Made by a program: the position numbers and the translations under genes. Positions 8,452-18,137 of a DNA stretch of 64,000 bases are shown piece by piece. Source of the stretch: Nocardioides sp. GY 10113 (lineage in GTDB: Bacteria > Actinomycetota > Actinomycetes > Propionibacteriales > Nocardioidaceae); contig NZ_STGK01000005.1 in assembly GCF_004919105.1 (NCBI RefSeq), positions 1 to 64,000 of the forward strand. The letters run 5' to 3'. Position 1 is the stretch's first letter. Every line of letters starts with the position of its first letter. The notes beneath the pieces were generated by a model. That model was not told where the DNA came from and made no database searches. It saw nothing but the letters and a program-made list of their open reading frames with translations.

Positions 8452-9639
8452 TCAGGCGCCGGCGTGGGCGCCCGCCTTCTCCATCGTCAGGTTCGCGCCG
8501 TTGCTGGCGTCGAAGACGTGCATCATGTCGGTGTCGACGGACATGCTCGCCTCCTTCCCCTCGGCGACCTGGGAGGCCGGGTCGAGGCGGGCGGTCACCT
8601 GGGTCCCGCTGCCGTGCATGTCCTGCCCGGCGTCCTTGGCCAGCTCGTCGAGGTCGGTGGTGTGCGCCTCGCTGCCCTTGACGTTGAAGTAGGCGAAGAT
8701 GTCGGAGCCCATCGACTCGACCACGTCGATCTCGACCTTGACCACCGGCTTCCCGTCGTCGCCGGTCAGGGCGGCGTCCTCGAAGTGCTCGGGGCGGAGC
8801 CCGATGATCACGTCGCGCCCCTTCGAGCCCTCGACGGCGCGGCGCACCCGGTCGGACATCGGGATCTTGCCGAGCCCGCTGTCGAGGCTGTCGCCCTCGA
8901 TCACCGCGGGCAGGAAGTTCATCGACGGGGACCCGATGAACCCGGCCACGAACAGGTTCGCCGGTCGCTGGTAGAGCTCGGTCGGCGAGCCGACCTGCTG
9001 CACGACGCCGCCGCGCATCACCACGACCCGGTCGCCCAGCGTCATCGCCTCGGTCTGGTCGTGGGTCACGTAGAGCGTGGTCGTGCCGAGGGTCTTCTGG
9101 ATCCGCGACACCTGCGTGCGCATCTGCACGCGTAGCTTGGCGTCGAGGTTCGACAGCGGCTCGTCCATCAGGAAGGCCTTCGGGTTGCGCACGATGGCGC
9201 GGCCCATCGCGACGCGCTGCCGCTGGCCGCCGGAGAGGTTGGCCGGCTTGCGGTCCAGGTGGGCGTTGAGCTCCAGCAGCGACGAGGCCTCGTCGACCTT
9301 CTTGCCGATCGTGGCCTTGTCGACGCCGGCGAGGACGAGCGGGAACGCCATGTTCTCGCGCACGGTCATGTGCGGGTAGAGCGCGTAGGACTGGAACACC
9401 ATCGCGATGTCGCGGTCCTTGGGCGCCTTGTCGTTGACGACCGTGCCGTCGATCCGCAGCTCGCCCGCGGTGATGTCCTCCAGGCCGGCCACCATGTTGA
9501 GGGTGGTCGACTTCCCGCAACCCGACGGCCCGACCAGGATGATGAACTCGCCGTCGGCGATGTCCAGGTTGAAGTCGTCGACGGCCAGTGCTCCGTCGGG
9601 ATAGCGCTTGACGACGTGGTCCAAGACGATTCCAGCCAC
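8452..9639 (-). CDS. sugC: Trehalose ABC importer ATPase SugC
   Basis: The 395-residue product is an ABC ATPase of the MalK/UgpC/SugC group. It has Walker A GPSGCGKSTT near residue 38, the signature LSGGQRQRVAMGRA near 134, Walker B FLMDEPLSNLDAKLR, the H-loop VTHDQTEAM, and a C-terminal regulatory OB-fold half. SugC energises trehalose uptake by LpqY-SugABC in mycobacteria. It is the last gene of a four-gene operon, 28 bases after sugB, with a good AGGAAAGGAG ribosome-binding site before the GTG start. The sugar assignment rests on the LpqY-type binding protein in the same operon. MsmK-type ATPases can serve several importers, so it may energise others too. Confidence 0.9.
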   Translation of the reverse strand: MAGIVLDHVVKRYPDGALAVDDFNLDIADGEFIILVGPSGCGKSTTLNMVAGLEDITAGELRIDGTVVNDKAPKDRDIAMVFQSYALYPHMTVRENMAFPLVLAGVDKATIGKKVDEASSLLELNAHLDRKPANLSGGQRQRVAMGRAIVRNPKAFLMDEPLSNLDAKLRVQMRTQVSRIQKTLGTTTLYVTHDQTEAMTLGDRVVVMRGGVVQQVGSPTELYQRPANLFVAGFIGSPSMNFLPAVIEGDSLDSGLGKIPMSDRVRRAVEGSKGRDVIIGLRPEHFEDAALTGDDGKPVVKVEIDVVESMGSDIFAYFNVKGSEAHTTDLDELAKDAGQDMHGSGTQVTARLDPASQVAEGKEASMSVDTDMMHVFDASNGANLTMEKAGAHAGA

Positions 9640-9667
9640 GAGGTGCTCCTTTCCTGGGGCCAGGGCG

Positions 9668-10507
9668 TCAGCCCTTGACCGCTCCCGACGTGAGTCCAGC
9701 GACGATCCGGCGCTGGAAGAACAGGACGAAGATGACGATGGGGATGGTGATCACGACCGCCGCGGCGGCGATCGCCGCGGTGGGCTTCTCGAAGGTGGTC
9801 GCGCCGGTGAAGTAGGACATCGCCGCCGGCACGGTCCGGGCGTTGTTGGTCGAGGTCAGCGAGATCGCGAAGAGGAAGTCGTTCCAGCAGGCGATGAAGG
9901 CGAGGATCGCGGTGGTGAACACGCCGGGCATGGCCAGCGGCGCGATCACCTTGCGGAACGCCTGGTACGGCGTGGCGCCGTCCATCTTCGCCGCCTTCTC
10001 CAGCTCCCACGGGATCTCCCGGAAGAACGCGGACAGGGTGTAGATCGCCAGCGGCAGCGCGAACGTGACGTAGGGAATGATCAGGCCGAGCCAGGTGTCG
10101 AAGAGCCCGAGCGCGGTCTCGATCTTGAACAGCGGCGTGACCAGCGCGATCTGCGGGAACATCGACACCAGCAGGGCGGTGGCCACGATCGCCCGCTTGC
10201 CGGGGAAGTCGAGCCGGGCGATGGCGTAGGCGGCCATGGTGCCCAGCACCAGCGCGATGAACGTCGAGATCAGGCAGATGCCGATCGAGTTGATCAGCGC
10301 CCGGATGAAGTCGTCGTTCTTGAAGATCGTCGAGTACGCCTCGGACGTCGGGTTGCGCGGCAGGTAGTTGCCGTCGTTGAGGGTGTCGTCGCCCTTGAGG
10401 GAGAGCGAGATGATCCAGACGACCGGGATGAATGCGTAGAGCAGGACCACCAGGTCCGCGACGGCCCAGCCGACCTTCTTGCCCGTGGTCTCCGACGCCG
10501 CGGTCAT
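9668..10507 (-). CDS. sugB: Trehalose ABC importer permease SugB
   Basis: The 279-residue product is a MalG/SugB-type permease with six predicted helices. The EAA loop begins [18 protein letters not shown] and contacts the ATPase. The N-terminal periplasmic segment, with [12 protein letters not shown], is typical of the MalG branch. Its ATG overlaps the stop codon of sugA by four bases (ATGA at 10504-10507), so the two permeases are translationally coupled and should form a heterodimer. A GAGAGG-like ribosome-binding site precedes the start. Confidence 0.9.
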   Translation of the reverse strand: MTAASETTGKKVGWAVADLVVLLYAFIPVVWIISLSLKGDDTLNDGNYLPRNPTSEAYSTIFKNDDFIRALINSIGICLISTFIALVLGTMAAYAIARLDFPGKRAIVATALLVSMFPQIALVTPLFKIETALGLFDTWLGLIIPYVTFALPLAIYTLSAFFREIPWELEKAAKMDGATPYQAFRKVIAPLAMPGVFTTAILAFIACWNDFLFAISLTSTNNARTVPAAMSYFTGATTFEKPTAAIAAAAVVITIPIVIFVLFFQRRIVAGLTSGAVKG

Positions 10508-11424
10508 CGTGCCTCTCCTTGTCCCGGCGCCGCCGCGCCGAAGAGCTTGACGAACAGGAACGCGATGATGGCGGTGGTGAGGAAGATGAGCACCGCCATC
10601 GTGGAGCCGATGCCGAGGTTGAGCCCTCGGATCAGGTTGTTGTAGGCCACGATCGAGACCGAGGAGGTGTCGTTCGCGCCGTTGGTCAGCACGTAGATGT
10701 TGTCGAAGATGCGGAACGCGTCGAGGGTGCGGAACAGCAGCGCCACCAGGATCGAGGGCTTGATCAGCGGCACCGTGATCCGCCAGAACCGCTGCCAGGC
10801 GTTGGCGCCGTCCATCGAGGCCGCCTTGAGCAGGTCCTCGGGGACCAGGGCGAGGCCGGCCATCAGCAGCAGCGCCATGAACGGCACCGTCTTCCAGACC
10901 TCGGCCAGGACGATGATCCACAACGAGGGCCATCGCTCGGTGAGCGGTGCGCTGTCCCCGGCCAGCCAGCCGATGCCTTGGGTCCAGGCGAAGCGCCAGG
11001 AGAACGCCGCCACCACGGTGACGATGCCGTAGGGCACCAGCGCGGACGTGCGCACGATGCCGCGGCCGATCAGCGTGCGGTGCATGACCACGGCCAGCGC
11101 CATGCCCAAGGCGAGCTCCAGCGTCGCCCCGACGACCGTCAGGAACATCGTCACGCCGAAGGCCTGCCACCAGATGCTGCTGCTCAGCACGGTGATGTAG
11201 TTGTCGAACCAGATGAACTCGTTCGCGTCGGGGGTGCGGAGGTCGGCCCGGAAGAAGGACAGGTAGATCGCGTAGATGATCGGGTACGCCGCGACGGCGA
11301 GCATCACGACCACCGCCGGGGCGACCAGCATCATGCCGAGGCGGGCCTCGTCCCGCTTGCCCTCGCTGGCCCGTCGCTTGGCGATCTTCGTGGTGTCGTC
11401 CTCGGGTGCGGTCGTCGTGCTCAC
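10504..11424 (-). CDS. sugA: Trehalose ABC importer permease SugA
   Basis: The 306-residue product is a MalF/SugA-type permease. A charged cytoplasmic N-terminus of about 30 residues precedes six helices, and the EAA loop reads [16 protein letters not shown]. The GTG start shares four bases with the stop codon of lpqY (GTGA at 11421-11424), and its own end overlaps sugB by four bases, so binding protein and both permeases form one tightly coupled operon. It is expected to form the inner-membrane channel with SugB. Confidence 0.9.
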   Translation of the reverse strand: MSTTTAPEDDTTKIAKRRASEGKRDEARLGMMLVAPAVVVMLAVAAYPIIYAIYLSFFRADLRTPDANEFIWFDNYITVLSSSIWWQAFGVTMFLTVVGATLELALGMALAVVMHRTLIGRGIVRTSALVPYGIVTVVAAFSWRFAWTQGIGWLAGDSAPLTERWPSLWIIVLAEVWKTVPFMALLLMAGLALVPEDLLKAASMDGANAWQRFWRITVPLIKPSILVALLFRTLDAFRIFDNIYVLTNGANDTSSVSIVAYNNLIRGLNLGIGSTMAVLIFLTTAIIAFLFVKLFGAAAPGQGEAR

Positions 11425-12695
11425 GGCAGGATCCCCTTCCCGTCGATCGCGTCCTGGATGGAACCCTCCAGCTCGTCGGCCGTCTGCTGGGGGTCGATCG
11501 AGGTCGGCGGCGACAGCGTGGTCGACACGATGGTCGAGATGTTCTGGTAGAGCGGGGTCACCGGCCGCGGCACGGCCGTCTCCAGCTCGTCGAGCATGAC
11601 CTCGTACATCGGGTAGGCCTCCTGGAACTCCGGCTCCTCGTACACGCTCGGCGACACCGGCGGGTCCCCTGCCTCCAGCGCCGTCTGCAGCTGGTGCTCC
11701 GGCGAGCGCAGGCACATCGCTGCCTCGTAGGCGAGGTCGGGGTTGTTGCTGTACTCGCTGATGGTGAGGTTCGAGCCGCCCAGAGTCGCGCGCGCCGGGG
11801 TGCCGGGCTCGAACTCGGGGATGCGGGCGAAGCCCAGATCCTTGGCGATCTCCGGGTCGGCCTGCCGCATCGCGGAGAGGACGTAGGGCCAGTTCAGGAT
11901 GAAGGCGGCCTCGCCGTTCTGCATCTGGGCGAAGACCTCGGGCTCCTGGCTGTTGCCGAGGGACGCGCTGGCCAGGTCGCTGTTCGCGAAGTTGCTGATG
12001 ATGTCGAGGGCCTCGACCGTCTTCTCGTCGACGGTCGGCGCGGTGCTGTCCTCGTTGACCAGGGTGCCGCCGAGCGAGGAGAGGATCGTGTTGAAGACGA
12101 CGACGTAGCCCTCGTACTGTGCCGCGGTCATCCCGATGATGTGTGGCTTGCCCTCGTCGGCGAGCCTCTGGGCCTCCTCGGCCACCTGCTCCCACGTCGT
12201 CGGCGCTTCCGGGACGAGCGACTTGCGATACCAGAGGAGCTGGACGTTGGTGCTCTTCGGGATGCCGTAGAGCTTGTCGTCCCAGGTCGCGGTGGCCAGC
12301 GCCGGCGCGAGCACGTCCTCGCTAGCGGCGGCCTTCTGGTCCCCGGTGAGCTCGCGAATCCACCCCGCCTCGGCGAACTCGGCGGTCCAGGTGACGTCGG
12401 TGTTGAGCAGGTCCATGCCATCGTCCTTCGCGGCGAGGCGGCGGACGAATTGCTCCCGCTGGCCGTCGGCATCGCTGGGGATGAGGTTTCCGACGATCTT
12501 GTACTTCCCGTCGGCCTGCTCGTTGCAGTCGTCGATGATCTTGTCGAAGCCGGCCGCCGAGGCGCCGCCGTAGAGATTGATCACGGGCACGCCGCCGTCG
12601 TCGCCGCCGCACGCGGCGAGACCGCCGAGTGCGAGGGCCGCGACGCCGAGCGCCGCGTAGGTCTTCCGTCTCCTGGGGGGACCGGGGTGTCGCAT
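11421..12695 (-). CDS. lpqY: Trehalose-binding lipoprotein LpqY
   Basis: The 424-residue product is an extracytoplasmic sugar-binding lipoprotein with lipobox LAAC at Cys29. It resembles M. tuberculosis LpqY in several places: [14 protein letters not shown] near residue 100, and the C-terminal tail with [10 protein letters not shown] followed by IDGKGILP. LpqY binds trehalose for the SugABC importer, which recycles trehalose released by cell-envelope mycolylation in mycobacteria and simply feeds on it in other actinobacteria. I chose the ATG at 12695 because GGAGGAGG lies 7-8 bases upstream and the signal peptide starts there; an upstream in-frame start would run into the operator. A promoter and a CRP-type palindrome lie upstream. 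Confidence 0.9.
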   Translation of the reverse strand: MRHPGPPRRRKTYAALGVAALALGGLAACGGDDGGVPVINLYGGASAAGFDKIIDDCNEQADGKYKIVGNLIPSDADGQREQFVRRLAAKDDGMDLLNTDVTWTAEFAEAGWIRELTGDQKAAASEDVLAPALATATWDDKLYGIPKSTNVQLLWYRKSLVPEAPTTWEQVAEEAQRLADEGKPHIIGMTAAQYEGYVVVFNTILSSLGGTLVNEDSTAPTVDEKTVEALDIISNFANSDLASASLGNSQEPEVFAQMQNGEAAFILNWPYVLSAMRQADPEIAKDLGFARIPEFEPGTPARATLGGSNLTISEYSNNPDLAYEAAMCLRSPEHQLQTALEAGDPPVSPSVYEEPEFQEAYPMYEVMLDELETAVPRPVTPLYQNISTIVSTTLSPPTSIDPQQTADELEGSIQDAIDGKGILP

Positions 12696-12730
12696 CAGGT
12701 GGTGCCTCCTCCGAATCGAATCGGCCGGGC

Positions 12731-12748
12731 ATGTGATGGGCGTCACAT
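12731..12748. promoter_or_regulatory. CRP/GlxR-type operator before lpqY
   Basis: ATGTGATGGGCGTCACAT is a perfect palindrome in its half-sites (TGTGA-N6-TCACA, the CRP/GlxR consensus). It lies 36 bases upstream of the lpqY start and just downstream of the predicted transcription start, which would favour repression. Confidence 0.7.
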
Positions 12749-12756
12749 CTGAATCG

Positions 12757-12786
12757 AACGTAGGCCCTAGCGGGACGAGACCGCAA
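12757..12786 (-). promoter_or_regulatory. lpqY operon promoter
   Basis: On the minus strand TTGCGG (12786-12781) and TACGTT (12762-12757) are separated by 18 bases. The predicted start of transcription is near 12750, immediately before the CRP-type palindrome. Confidence 0.5.
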
Positions 12787-12797
12787 CAGGCGACCCG

Positions 12798-12811
12798 GAC
12801 TTTGCCAAGTC
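12798..12811. promoter_or_regulatory. Palindrome upstream of the lpqY promoter
   Basis: GACTTTGCCAAGTC has 5-bp perfect arms around 4 bases. It lies 12 bases upstream of the predicted minus-35 element and could bind a sugar-responsive regulator. No such regulator gene is adjacent. Confidence 0.35.
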
Positions 12812-12852
12812 GTTATCCGGGGCCCGCGCCGGGCGTCGCCCCGGCGGCCGGG

Positions 12853-14529
12853 TCAGCGGATCCAGGCGGCCGCGTCGACGGGCAGGCGGCCGCCGTCGAT
12901 GACGGCGCTCGCGACCAGAACCTCCCCCTCGAGAAGCGGCACCGGTGCGTCGCCCAGGTTCGCCACCACGCGCACCGAGTCGTCTCCTGGAGTTCCGATC
13001 TCGAAGGCGAGCACGTCCTCGCCGAGGTCGAGCCAGGTGAGGTCGCCGACGCCCAGCCGCAGGTCCCGGCGGACCCGCAGGAGCGTGCGGTAGAGCTCGA
13101 GCGTCGAGCCCGCGACGCCGTCCTGGCGGTCGACCGCGAGGTCGCCGTACGCCGCCGGCTGGGGCAGCCAGGCGTTGTCGTTCGGTCCGAACCCGTACGA
13201 CGGCGCGTCGGCCTCCCAGGGGACGGGGACCCGGCAGCCGTCCCGGCCGAGGTCGGTACCGCCCGAGCGGAGCCAGTGCGGGCACTGCCTGACCTCGTCG
13301 GGCAGCTCGGTCGCCTCGGGAAGCCCGAGCTCCTCGCCCTGGTAGAGGTAGGCCGACCCGGGCAGCGCGAGCATCACTGTCGTCGCCGCGCGGGCGCGCC
13401 GCAGGCCGGCCTCCGCGTCGGGCTGCGGGTCGTCGGGGCCGATGCCGCCCATGTGCAGCGCGCCGGGCACCGGGTCGTACCCGAGGCGCGACGCGTGCCG
13501 CACCACGTCGTGGTTGGAGAGCACCCAGGTCTGGGGGGCGCCGACCTCGGCGACCGCCATCAGGGACGCGGCGATCTCCGCGCGCAGCTCCGCGGCGATC
13601 CAGGGGGTGGTCAGGAACCCGAAGTTGAAGGTCTGGTGCAGCTCGTCGGGGCGGACGTAGTCGGCCAGGGCCTGAGTCGGCCACACCCAGGCCTCCCCGC
13701 ATAGGATCCGGTCGGCGTCCGCACCGGGCACGGCGTAGGAGTCCGTGACCGAGCGCCAGCGGCGGTAGATGTCGTGCACCCCCGGCTGGTCCCACATCGG
13801 CAGCGCCCCGGTCCGCTCGGTGCGCAGCGCGGCGGCGTCGTGCGGCACGTCGGGCAGCCCGGGCACCTTGACCAGGCCGTGGGCTACGTCGATCCGGAAG
13901 CCGTCGACACCCCGGTCGAGCCAGAACCGGATCACCGACTCCATCTCGTCGGCGACCTCGGGGTTGGACCAGTCGAAGTCCGGCTGGGTGGCGTCGAACA
14001 GGTGCAGGTACCACTGCCCGGGCCGCCCGTCCGCCTCGGTGACCCGGGTCCACGCGGGGCCGCCGAAGTTGCTCTCCCAGTTGTTCGGCGGCAGCTCCCC
14101 GGACTCGCCGCGACCCTCGCGGAAGACGTAGCGCGCGCGCTCGGGGCTGCCCGGCGGGGCGGCCAGCGCGGCCTGGAACCAAGGGTGCTCGCTGGAGGAG
14201 TGGTTCGGCACCAGGTCGAAGAGCACCCGCAGGCCCAGCTCGTGCGCCCGCTCGACCAGGGCGTCCGCGTCGGCGAGCGTGCCGAAGCGGGGGTCGATGT
14301 CGCGGTAGTCGGCCACGTCGTACCCGGCGTCGTTCTGCGGCGAGGTGTAGAACGGCGAGATCCAGATCGCGTCGGCGCCCAGCGCGGCCACGTGCGCGAG
14401 CCGCGCGGTGATCCCGGGCAGGTCGCCCAGGCCGTCGCCGTCGGAGTCCGACCAGGATCGGGGGTAGATCTGGTAGATCACGGCGTCGCGCCACCACGGC
14501 TGACGGTCCACAGGCTGCTGGTCTGCCAC
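12853..14529 (-). CDS. GH13 alpha-glucosidase
   Basis: The 558-residue product is a GH13 enzyme of the oligo-1,6-glucosidase/alpha-glucosidase type. It opens with WWRDAVIYQIYPRSW, and the four conserved regions are present: DLVPNHSS, DGFRIDVAHG with the catalytic nucleophile Asp, GEAWVWP with the acid/base Glu, and LSNHDVVRH with the transition-state Asp. Family members release glucose from the non-reducing end of alpha-glucosides. Lying between a trehalose importer and a trehalose-synthase-like gene, it probably hydrolyses imported alpha-disaccharides; a TreC-like or maltase role is equally possible. There is no signal peptide, so it is cytoplasmic. The GTG at 14529 follows GAGGAGGAG. Confidence 0.9.
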   Translation of the reverse strand: MADQQPVDRQPWWRDAVIYQIYPRSWSDSDGDGLGDLPGITARLAHVAALGADAIWISPFYTSPQNDAGYDVADYRDIDPRFGTLADADALVERAHELGLRVLFDLVPNHSSSEHPWFQAALAAPPGSPERARYVFREGRGESGELPPNNWESNFGGPAWTRVTEADGRPGQWYLHLFDATQPDFDWSNPEVADEMESVIRFWLDRGVDGFRIDVAHGLVKVPGLPDVPHDAAALRTERTGALPMWDQPGVHDIYRRWRSVTDSYAVPGADADRILCGEAWVWPTQALADYVRPDELHQTFNFGFLTTPWIAAELRAEIAASLMAVAEVGAPQTWVLSNHDVVRHASRLGYDPVPGALHMGGIGPDDPQPDAEAGLRRARAATTVMLALPGSAYLYQGEELGLPEATELPDEVRQCPHWLRSGGTDLGRDGCRVPVPWEADAPSYGFGPNDNAWLPQPAAYGDLAVDRQDGVAGSTLELYRTLLRVRRDLRLGVGDLTWLDLGEDVLAFEIGTPGDDSVRVVANLGDAPVPLLEGEVLVASAVIDGGRLPVDAAAWIR

Positions 14530-14609
14530 GTTCTCCTCCTCGCTCGGTCCCCGCTCCCGATCATGTCCCGGGCCGCCCGACGCGTCGAGGGGTGCGGAGG
14601 TGCGGCGCG

Positions 14610-16040
14610 TCAGCCGGTGCGGGCGAGCAGGCTGGCGAAGAGCTCGCCGTAGTCGATGAGGTGCCGGTCGCCGAGGAACCGGTCCAGCACGCGGGCGTGC
14701 GCGCCCGCCCCGAGACGGTCCCTCCGCCCGTCGTCGGCCAGCAGCCCGGCGGCCAGGACGCCGAACCGGTCGACGTCGGTCGGGTCCTCGAGGAGCACGC
14801 CGCTGACGTCGTCCTCGATCTGGTCGACGATGCCGCCGACGGCCGAGGCGAGCACCGCCCGGCCCTTCCACATCGGCTCGGTGACGGTCAGCCCGAACCC
14901 CTCCACGAGGCTCTTCTGGACCACGAGGTCCGCGTGTCGCTGCAGCGCGTTCACCAGGTGCGCGTTCTCGTCGACGTCGTCCATCGGCAGGCAGCAGAGG
15001 TGGACCCGGTCACGGGCGGCGCGGGGGAGGGCCGCGCGGAGCTCCCGGCACTCGGCGAGCACCTCGGCCCCCTCGGGGTCGTCGCTCACCCCCGCGGTGT
15101 CGGGGCCGACCAGCAGGAGATGGGCGTCGTCGGGGAACAGGTCGATCGTGCCGGCGAAGCCGGTCAGCACGCCGGCCATGTCCTTGAGGCGGTCCCAGCG
15201 GCTCACCTGGAGCACCACGCTCGCGTCCGAGGGCAGCGGACCGTGCTCGTCGAGGAGCAGGTCGCTGTGGGGCCGGACCGCCCCGCGGGTGCCGTCGCGA
15301 CGGGTGTACCCGAGGCCCTCGGACGCCCCGTCGGCCACGATGCCGGCGAGGTCCAGGGCCGCGCGCGCGTCGCCCGGCGTGATCGGGGCGTTCTTGGCGC
15401 TGAACGGATCCAGCGACGGTGCGATCACGTGGACGCGCTCGGCCGGCAGCCAGGGAGGCACGTACGCGGCGCGCGAGAAGACCCACGCGTCGGCGCCCTC
15501 GACGTAGGGGCGCAGGAACGACCAGCCGCGGTCGGTATGGGCGTTGGTCCGGTCGGTGCCGATGTGACAGCGCCACACGACGCGTGCGCCCCGGCCGCGC
15601 AGCGCCTCGACCATGCCCGCGGTCTGCGGGTCGTGCAGCAGCACCACGTCGCCGGGGCTGACCCGGTCCACCCAGCCGTCCAGGTTGTTCGCGAGCACCC
15701 GCTCGTAGTGGGCGTGGTCCGCCTCCGTCAGGGCGGCGCCGTCCCCCGGGGCGCCATGGAGCAGGTGGTGCAGGCGCTTGGTCGTCGCGAAGAACGACCC
15801 GTCGCCGGCGAGCACGGCCCAGCGGGTGTCGACCCCGGCCCCGCGGCCGTAGGCGAGCAGCGTCTGCAGGATCTCCGCCACACCGCCGCCGTGCGCGGTC
15901 GAGTTGACGTTCCACACGATGCGGCCGGCCAGCAGACGGCGCGCGGCGTCGGCCGCGGCCTCCAGCGCCAGGACCCGCTCGGACGGGAGCACCTCGGCGA
16001 ACCGGCGCAGCGGAAGGGCACCGATCTCGACCTCGCGCAT
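14610..16040 (-). CDS. TreT-like family 4 glycosyltransferase
   Basis: The 476-residue product is a GT-B fold glycosyltransferase of family GT4. The N-terminal VWNVNSTAHGGGVAEIL motif and VLLHDPQTAG are characteristic of trehalose glycosyltransferring synthase (TreT) relatives. The C-terminal half has VLQVSRWDRLKDM, then QKSLVEGFGLTVTEPMWKG, the nucleotide-sugar binding E-x7-E signature. TreT makes trehalose reversibly from NDP-glucose and glucose. Its position directly upstream of the alpha-glucosidase and the trehalose importer, all on one strand, supports a role in trehalose metabolism, but substrate specificity in this family varies. Confidence 0.8.
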   Translation of the reverse strand: MREVEIGALPLRRFAEVLPSERVLALEAAADAARRLLAGRIVWNVNSTAHGGGVAEILQTLLAYGRGAGVDTRWAVLAGDGSFFATTKRLHHLLHGAPGDGAALTEADHAHYERVLANNLDGWVDRVSPGDVVLLHDPQTAGMVEALRGRGARVVWRCHIGTDRTNAHTDRGWSFLRPYVEGADAWVFSRAAYVPPWLPAERVHVIAPSLDPFSAKNAPITPGDARAALDLAGIVADGASEGLGYTRRDGTRGAVRPHSDLLLDEHGPLPSDASVVLQVSRWDRLKDMAGVLTGFAGTIDLFPDDAHLLLVGPDTAGVSDDPEGAEVLAECRELRAALPRAARDRVHLCCLPMDDVDENAHLVNALQRHADLVVQKSLVEGFGLTVTEPMWKGRAVLASAVGGIVDQIEDDVSGVLLEDPTDVDRFGVLAAGLLADDGRRDRLGAGAHARVLDRFLGDRHLIDYGELFASLLARTG

Positions 16041-16082
16041 GCCTCATCCTGCCCCAGGGAGGCGCGGGCGGTCAGCCCCGCG

Positions 16083-16481
16083 CTACTGCGCCGCGGCCCA
16101 GGCCGCTGCCGCCGCCTGGATGTCGGGGTAGCGCTCGGCCATCCGGACGGCGAGCGCCTGGGCGGCCTTGAGCGGGCGGACCATGACCATGAAGTCGACG
16201 ATCCGGCCGTCCTCGTCGTAGACCAGGAAGTCGCAGCCGGTGATCGCCAGCCCGTCCACGCCGGCCTCGAACATCAGCGCGTGGTTGTCGCCGTCGCGCA
16301 GCTCGCGGACGTAGTGCAGGTCCTCGAACACCTCGACGACCGTGCGCAGGATGGCGTTGGTGATCGCCTTCCCGGGGTACGGCGAGAACGCCACCGGGCT
16401 GCGGAAGACGACGTCGTCGGCGAGCATCGCCTCCACGGCGTCCAGGTCCTTGCTCTCGACTGCCTCGCGGAAGGTGGTCAC
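16083..16481 (-). CDS. SnoaL-like (NTF2-fold) protein
   Basis: The 132-residue product is a single NTF2-like cone domain: FREAVESKDLDAVEAMLADDVVFRSP at the N-terminus and a DGRIVDFMVMVRPL closing strand. Such proteins can be small ligand-binding proteins, isomerases or polyketide cyclases; nothing here decides. Its GTG start shares four bases with the stop codon of the upstream exporter (GTGA, 16478-16481), so they are translated from one message. It is separated from the TreT-like gene by 42 bases. Confidence 0.8.
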   Translation of the reverse strand: MTTFREAVESKDLDAVEAMLADDVVFRSPVAFSPYPGKAITNAILRTVVEVFEDLHYVRELRDGDNHALMFEAGVDGLAITGCDFLVYDEDGRIVDFMVMVRPLKAAQALAVRMAERYPDIQAAAAAWAAAQ

Positions 16482-17956
16482 GGTGCCTCGCTCTCGGGTC
16501 GGTGATCGGTCGGCGCCGCGAGCCTAGGGGGTTCGACCGCGACCGCGGCCAGCAGCGCGCCGAGCGCGAACAGCGCGGCGCAGACGACCATCGCGGTCCC
16601 GAAGCCCTGGTCGAACCCCGCGGGGTCGTCGAACACGTCGCCGGTCAGCCCGGCGGCGACGGGCACCGCGGCGATCGCCAGCAGCGCCGCCGTGCGCGCC
16701 AGCGCGTTGTTGAGCCCGGACGCGAGGCCGGCGTGCTCGGCCGGGGCAGCGGACAGGGCGGTCGCGGTCAGCGGCGCGACGAGCGTGGCCAGCCCCAGCC
16801 CGAGCACCGCCACCGCCGGCAGCACGTCGCCGACGTACGTCGCCGTGGGGCCGATCCGCAGCGACAACAGCATCGCAGCGGCGCACAGCAGTGGCCCGGC
16901 GGTGAGCTGGAGCCGGGGGCCGATCCGCTGGGCGATCGCTCCGCTGCGTGCCGAGAGTGCCAGGGTGATCGCCGTGACCGGGATGGTCGCGGTGCCGGCG
17001 GCCAGCGCGGTCCACCCGGTGACCACCTGGAGCTGGACGACCAGCAGGAAGAAGAAGACCGCGATCGGGCCGTAGAGGACGAGGGTCACCGCGTTCACCG
17101 CGCTGAACTGCCGGATCCGGAACAGGTCGAGGGGCAGCAACGGGTCGTCGACCCGCCGCTCGACGCCCAGGAACGCGACCAGCGCCGCCGCGGCGAGCCC
17201 GGCCGCCGGCCACGACTGGCCGATCAGGGCGTAGGTGGCGGCGCCGAGCAGGGCCACGGTCAGCGCGGCGCCGAGCCAGTCCACCCGCCCGCGAGCCCCG
17301 CGGTCCACGGACTCGGGCATGTGGCGGAGGCTGATCGCGACCACCAGCGCGGCCAGCGGGAGGTTGACCAGGAAGACCCAGCGCCACGAGCCGAGGCCGA
17401 GCAGCCAGCCGCCGATCAGCGGCGCCAGCGCGCCGGCGACCCCGCTGAAGCCGGCCCAGGTGCCGATCGCGGGCCCGCGATCGGCCTCCACGAAGCTGGC
17501 CTGCAGGATCGAGAGCGAGGCGGGGGTGAGCAGGGCGCCGCCGACCCCCTGGAGCACGCGGGCGACGATGAGGAGCCCGATGGTCGGCGCCGCCGCGCAC
17601 AGCAACGAGGCGAGGGTGAACCAGACCACGCCGACCAGGAACACCCGCCGGCGGCCGAGCCTGTCGCCCGCGGCCCCGCTGAGCAGCACCAGCGAGGCCA
17701 GGGTCAGGGTGTAACCGGTGACGGTCCACTGCAGGCCGGCGAACGAGGCGTCGAGGTCCTCGCCGATCGCGGGCAGCGCGATCGCGACCACGGTGCTGTC
17801 GACCGCGGCGAGCGCCGAGCCGAGCACGGTCGCCAGCAGCACCCACCGGCCGGCGGCCGATCGGTAGGTGAGCAGTCGCTCGCAGGTGACGGTCGGTGCG
17901 GCCACCGCCTCGGACGAGACGTCCGTGCAGGCGTAGGGGCCGAGCGGCTGGTGCAT
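16478..17956 (-). CDS. MFS transporter, DHA2 family
   Basis: The 492-residue product is a 14-helix DHA2 exporter. The first helix ends with VDSTVVAIALPAIGEDL, the helix 2-3 loop reads SGAAGDRLGRRRVF, and LTPASLSILQASF and GPAIGTWAGFSGVAGALAPLIGG carry the family's proton-antiport pattern. The ATG at 17956 has AGAGGTGG 6 bases upstream and opens a 35-residue hydrophilic leader. It is coupled to the SnoaL-like gene by a 4-base overlap, which hints at a shared small-molecule substrate, unknown from the sequence. Confidence 0.85.
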   Translation of the reverse strand: MHQPLGPYACTDVSSEAVAAPTVTCERLLTYRSAAGRWVLLATVLGSALAAVDSTVVAIALPAIGEDLDASFAGLQWTVTGYTLTLASLVLLSGAAGDRLGRRRVFLVGVVWFTLASLLCAAAPTIGLLIVARVLQGVGGALLTPASLSILQASFVEADRGPAIGTWAGFSGVAGALAPLIGGWLLGLGSWRWVFLVNLPLAALVVAISLRHMPESVDRGARGRVDWLGAALTVALLGAATYALIGQSWPAAGLAAAALVAFLGVERRVDDPLLPLDLFRIRQFSAVNAVTLVLYGPIAVFFFLLVVQLQVVTGWTALAAGTATIPVTAITLALSARSGAIAQRIGPRLQLTAGPLLCAAAMLLSLRIGPTATYVGDVLPAVAVLGLGLATLVAPLTATALSAAPAEHAGLASGLNNALARTAALLAIAAVPVAAGLTGDVFDDPAGFDQGFGTAMVVCAALFALGALLAAVAVEPPRLAAPTDHRPESEAP

Positions 17957-18137
17957 CGCGGACCACCTCTCGGGCGGTTGAACGATCTGCGCCGGGGCCG
18001 TCGTGCGCCCTCGGCGATGCGTTGCGGTCGCTGTTCACAGTAGGCGCACGACCGGGGCGTCGGTGCCGGTGGCCGCCCCGCCCCGACCGCGGCCGACCCC
18101 GACCGCGGGCTCACCCGGGTGGGTGCTGCCGGCGTTC

